This document shows positions 7,019 to 8,294 of a stretch of DNA of 8,294 nucleotides, piece by piece (the stretch's first letter is position 1; every line of letters begins with the position of its first letter). Below the pieces are notes generated by a model. That model searched no databases and was not told the DNA's origin. It saw nothing but the letters and a program-made list of their open reading frames with translations. The stretch is from Helicobacteraceae bacterium (GTDB lineage Bacteria; Campylobacterota; Campylobacteria; Campylobacterales; Sulfurimonadaceae): contig JALWLR010000005.1 in the NCBI GenBank assembly GCA_027084065.1, forward strand, positions 1 to 8,294, in the 5' to 3' direction. The position numbers and the translations under genes are program-made.

Positions 7019-7470
7019 TTTCCTGAAGGAAATAGAAGTAAAACATTTTGTACTTTTCCGTCATGCAAAAAAGAATTGATTCTTTTTTGTATCTCAGCAG
7101 CCAAAAATCTTTTCCCTCGCTTCGAATAGAGATACTCTACATCCACAGATTGAAGTATCTTTTCAACTCTACTTCGAATGCGATCACGTTTTGCCTCTAT
7201 CTCATATCTCATATACTCCCCTTCAAGCTCTAAAACGACAGTAATAGAAACATTGACTTTTGAGCCAGTTACTGATTTTAAAGTCAATCGCATCGGTCCC
7301 ATCGAAAAATAGGGGCCGCTAGGAAGAACGATTTTATTTTGCTCTTTAGTAACAAGCGATTCTGTAACATTTTTAGAATTTTTGCTGTTGACATAATAAA
7401 CCATACCCACAATAATTGCAATTAGAGAAAAAAGAAATACAATAAGCAGCACTACTATTTTTTTGTTCAT
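7015..7470 (-). CDS. fliL: FliL-like flagellar basal-body-associated membrane protein
   Basis: FliL proteins are single-pass inner-membrane proteins that surround or stabilise the flagellar stator and affect torque. From ATG at 7470 this product has 151 residues: a short Lys-rich cytoplasmic start, one membrane helix (about 5-26), a polar linker, then the periplasmic FliL domain. That domain is recognisable by a beta strand rich in Val (VNVSITVVLELEGE), the helix with IEAKRDRIRSRVEKIL, and the end pattern GKRFLAAEIQKRINSFL then VQNVLLLF. A GTG at 7485 would add five residues, but AGGG just before the ATG supports the shorter form. No flagellar gene is nearby, so it stands alone. Its stop (TAA, 7015-7017) overlaps the tolC stop. 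The C-terminal codons contain a long inverted repeat (7063-7092). The family call is good but based on pattern, and the sequence is divergent. Confidence 0.78.
   Translation of the reverse strand: MNKKIVVLLIVFLFSLIAIIVGMVYYVNSKNSKNVTESLVTKEQNKIVLPSGPYFSMGPMRLTLKSVTGSKVNVSITVVLELEGEYMRYEIEAKRDRIRSRVEKILQSVDVEYLYSKRGKRFLAAEIQKRINSFLHDGKVQNVLLLFPSGN
7019..7032. repeat. Short inverted repeat at the tolC/fliL convergent junction
   Basis: TTTCC-TGAA-GGAAA forms a 5-bp hairpin (six bp if the two-base loop is counted) immediately after the tolC stop and within the last codons of fliL. There is no following U-run on either strand, so it is not a canonical terminator. It could slow RNA polymerase or protect the 3' end of the tolC message. 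It may also be chance. Confidence 0.3.
7063..7092 (+). terminator. AT-rich hairpin inside fliL, candidate end of the emrAB-tolC transcript
   Basis: An inverted repeat has 11 perfectly complementary bases per arm (CAAAAAAGAAT at 7066-7076 and its complement at 7079-7089). It extends to 14 bp per arm with one G-U pair (7063-7076 and 7079-7092). The plus-strand 3' arm contains six T in a row, and the A-run/T-run layout resembles bidirectional AT-rich terminators. It begins 45 bases after the tolC stop; there is no intergenic space between tolC and fliL, so any terminator must lie in fliL. The stem has little GC, which argues for weak function. The repeat is seen; termination is inferred. Confidence 0.45.
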
Positions 7471-7506
7471 TGTCCCTACTATCACACCGTTTATTTATTA
7501 AAATGT

Positions 7507-7515
7507 ATTGTAGCA
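7507..7515 (-). promoter_or_regulatory. Candidate extended -10 promoter of the fliL-like gene
   Basis: On the minus strand TGCTACAAT (TG at 7515-7514, TACAAT at 7512-7507) is an extended -10 element. It would start transcription near 7500, about 30 bases before the ATG at 7470. No convincing -35 box is visible. It overlaps the TTGTAG that could act as the ruvC -35 box. Confidence 0.5.
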
Positions 7516-7535
7516 TAATCAAGTCATGGTATAAT
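7508..7535 (+). promoter_or_regulatory. Candidate promoter of ruvC
   Basis: TATAAT at 7530-7535 is preceded by TG at 7527-7528, making an extended -10 element, with a half-matching TTGTAG at 7508-7513 (16-base spacer). Transcription would begin near 7542, giving a leader of about 19 bases that holds only the ribosome binding site AGAGGG before the ATG at 7561. Confidence 0.6.
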
Positions 7536-7560
7536 CACGGATAAATTAAGAAGAGGGACA

Positions 7561-8037
7561 ATGACAATACTCGGTATAGACCCAGGAACACGCAATATGG
7601 GCTACGCGCTACTCAAACTCGAAAACTCAAAGATGTCTCTACTTGAAGCCGGACTCATAAAAATAAAAGCCGATGAACTGCAATACCAAATACCACAAAT
7701 GGTAGAAGCTTTAGAATCTATATTTCAAAACAATACAATAAACGAAGTGGCTATGGAGGATATCTTCTACGCACATAACCCAAAAACGACAATCAAGCTT
7801 GCACAATTTCGCGGGGCTATCATGCTCAAACTTATCCAGGAGTTTGGTTTCTTTCATGAATACACTGCTTTACAAGTCAAAAAAGCGCTCACAGGCAAAG
7901 CAAAAGCTGACAAAACACAAGTAGCCTTTATGGTAAAACGCTTACTTGGTATCAAAAAAGAGATAAAACCGCTTGATATTACTGATGCGATTGCAGTAGC
8001 GATCACTCATGCACAGAGAATAAGATTAAAAGGATAA
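7561..8037 (+). CDS. ruvC: Crossover junction endodeoxyribonuclease RuvC
   Basis: Holliday junction resolvase that nicks four-way DNA junctions symmetrically during recombination and repair, working with RuvA and RuvB in the cytoplasm. It has 158 residues, close to the Campylobacterota length and somewhat shorter at the C-terminus than E. coli RuvC. All catalytic acids are present in the expected places: Asp7 in LGIDPGTRN, Glu66 in AMEDIFYAHNP, and Asp139 and Asp142 in PLDITDAIAVAITHA (137-151). KLAQFRGA at 79-86 and ALQVKKALTGKAKADK at 103-118 also match the family. AGAGGG ends a few bases before the ATG, supporting the start. The gene is divergent from the fliL-like gene and convergent with the rRNA operon; no ruvA or ruvB is adjacent, as is common in this phylum. 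Nothing suggests loss of activity. Confidence 0.98.
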   Translation: MTILGIDPGTRNMGYALLKLENSKMSLLEAGLIKIKADELQYQIPQMVEALESIFQNNTINEVAMEDIFYAHNPKTTIKLAQFRGAIMLKLIQEFGFFHEYTALQVKKALTGKAKADKTQVAFMVKRLLGIKKEIKPLDITDAIAVAITHAQRIRLKG

Positions 8038-8068
8038 CAAGTAGTATCTTATAAGTTTAGAAATGTTT

Positions 8069-8090
8069 AAAAGAGGAGTTCAAAAACCCC
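8069..8090 (-). terminator. Candidate terminator of the rRNA operon
   Basis: Read on the minus strand just after 5S rRNA, GGGGU (8090-8086) can pair with ACUCC (8079-8075) around a six-base loop, followed by UCUUUU (8074-8069). The stem is only 5 bp with one G-U pair, so it is weak, but location and U-run fit an intrinsic terminator. On the plus strand no U-run follows, so it should not end ruvC transcripts. Confidence 0.5.
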
Positions 8091-8096
8091 GATTAA

Positions 8097-8211
8097 CTAT
8101 GCGGCGACCTACATTCCCACACCCGGAGGGTGCAGTATTATCAGCGATGAGAGGCTTAGCTTCCAGGTTCGGAATGGATCTGGGCGTTTCCCTCTCTCTA
8201 TAGCCACATAG
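8097..8211 (-). rRNA. rrf: 5S ribosomal RNA
   Basis: The complement of this stretch has the 5S rRNA pattern: the conserved CCGAACC loop followed by GGAAGCTAAGCC, then the region with GATAATACTGC, a CACCC-TCC-GGGTG stem at 8132-8120, and GTAGGTCGCCGC near the 3' end. The termini were placed by the closing helix, in which CUAUGUGGC at the 5' end (8211-8203) pairs with GCCGCAUAG at the 3' end (8105-8097) with a single G-U pair. The length of about 115 is normal. It is the last gene of a minus-strand rRNA operon whose 23S gene must lie at or just past the right edge. Ends may be off by a few bases. Confidence 0.96.
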
Positions 8212-8286
8212 ACGATCGGGAGTCAACCAACTTGTGAAAGTTAGCTCACTACCGATCGCATATCGGGGGTAAAGGAGACAAATGTT
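8212..8286 (-). other. 23S-5S rRNA internal transcribed spacer with inverted repeats
   Basis: This spacer lies between the presumed 23S end and 5S rRNA; no tRNA fits in it. It contains CGATCGG at 8213-8219 and its exact complement at 8252-8258, which would pair across a 32-base loop. That loop holds a smaller hairpin (AACTT-GTGA-AAGTT, 8229-8242). A competing hairpin CCGAT-CGCAT-ATCGG (8252-8266) uses the same bases as the long stem. Such stems are typical processing sites for RNase III in rRNA spacers. The pairings are seen directly; the processing role is inferred. Confidence 0.6.
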
Positions 8287-8294
8287 AAAGTCAA
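8287..8294 (-). rRNA. Possible 3' terminus of 23S rRNA (partial)
   Basis: The last bases read TTGACTTT on the minus strand. This could be the 3' strand of the helix that joins the two ends of 23S rRNA, since bacterial 23S genes usually open with a GGTCAAG- or GGTTAAG-like sequence. Only about eight bases are present, so this rests mainly on position upstream of 5S rRNA and is a low-confidence call. Confidence 0.3.

Noticed and set aside
7471..7485. GTG start at 7485 for the FliL-like gene
   Set aside because: The ATG at 7470 has AGGG just upstream and starts directly before the membrane helix, as usual for FliL; the five extra residues add nothing recognisable.
8212..8286. Possible tRNA between 23S and 5S rRNA
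   Set aside because: The hairpins do not form a cloverleaf, there is no GTTCAA-type T-loop, and the stretch is only about 75 bases with other pairings.
8275..8294. AGGAGA followed by ATG at 8282 on the plus strand, looking like a gene start
   Set aside because: It lies in the spacer between 23S and 5S rRNA genes on the other strand, and only four codons are in the window.

Overview
The window looks like a chromosomal segment of a member of the Campylobacterota (former Epsilonproteobacteria), probably a free-living sulfur-oxidising relative of Sulfurimonas. The clues are a RuvC and a 5S rRNA that fit that phylum, an AT-rich and Lys-rich coding style, promoters with good TATAAT boxes but poor -35 boxes, and very tight gene packing. 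The genus is an inference from recalled family sequences, not from a search.

Left half, minus strand (about 1-2933): an operon read right to left. It encodes a TetR-family repressor, an HlyD/YbhG-type periplasmic adaptor, and a tandem-ATPase ABC protein of the YbhF/RbbA type that is cut by the left edge. The gene order matches the Escherichia coli cecR(ybiH)-ybhG-ybhF-ybhS-ybhR operon, so two ABC-2 permease genes are expected just outside the window. Junctions are a 10-base overlap and a 7-base gap.

Centre, plus strand (3043-7018): an operon for a complete tripartite pump made of EmrA (adaptor), EmrB (14-helix DHA2 transporter) and a TolC-type outer-membrane channel. Junctions are a 2-base gap and an ATGA overlap. 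The two efflux operons diverge from a 109-base intergenic region. It carries five copies of ATTCA/TGAAT arranged as inverted and direct repeats, one of them wrapped around a perfect TATAAT box. This is the likely operator region of the TetR protein, which would then control both pumps. The single TolC gene may serve both systems.

Right part: an orphan FliL-like membrane protein (minus) whose stop codon overlaps the tolC stop; ruvC (plus), divergent from fliL through a short region with overlapping promoters; then the 3' end of a ribosomal RNA operon on the minus strand (23S-5S spacer, 5S rRNA, weak terminator) converging on ruvC. A strong AT-rich hairpin inside the fliL 3' coding region is the best candidate for the end of the emrAB-tolC transcript.

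No mobile element, CRISPR array, tRNA or broken gene was seen. No non-coding gap exceeds 300 bases. The families are all known. The most interesting points are the shared regulatory region, the compact convergent ends and the rRNA spacer structure; I found no convincing evidence of a wholly new system.
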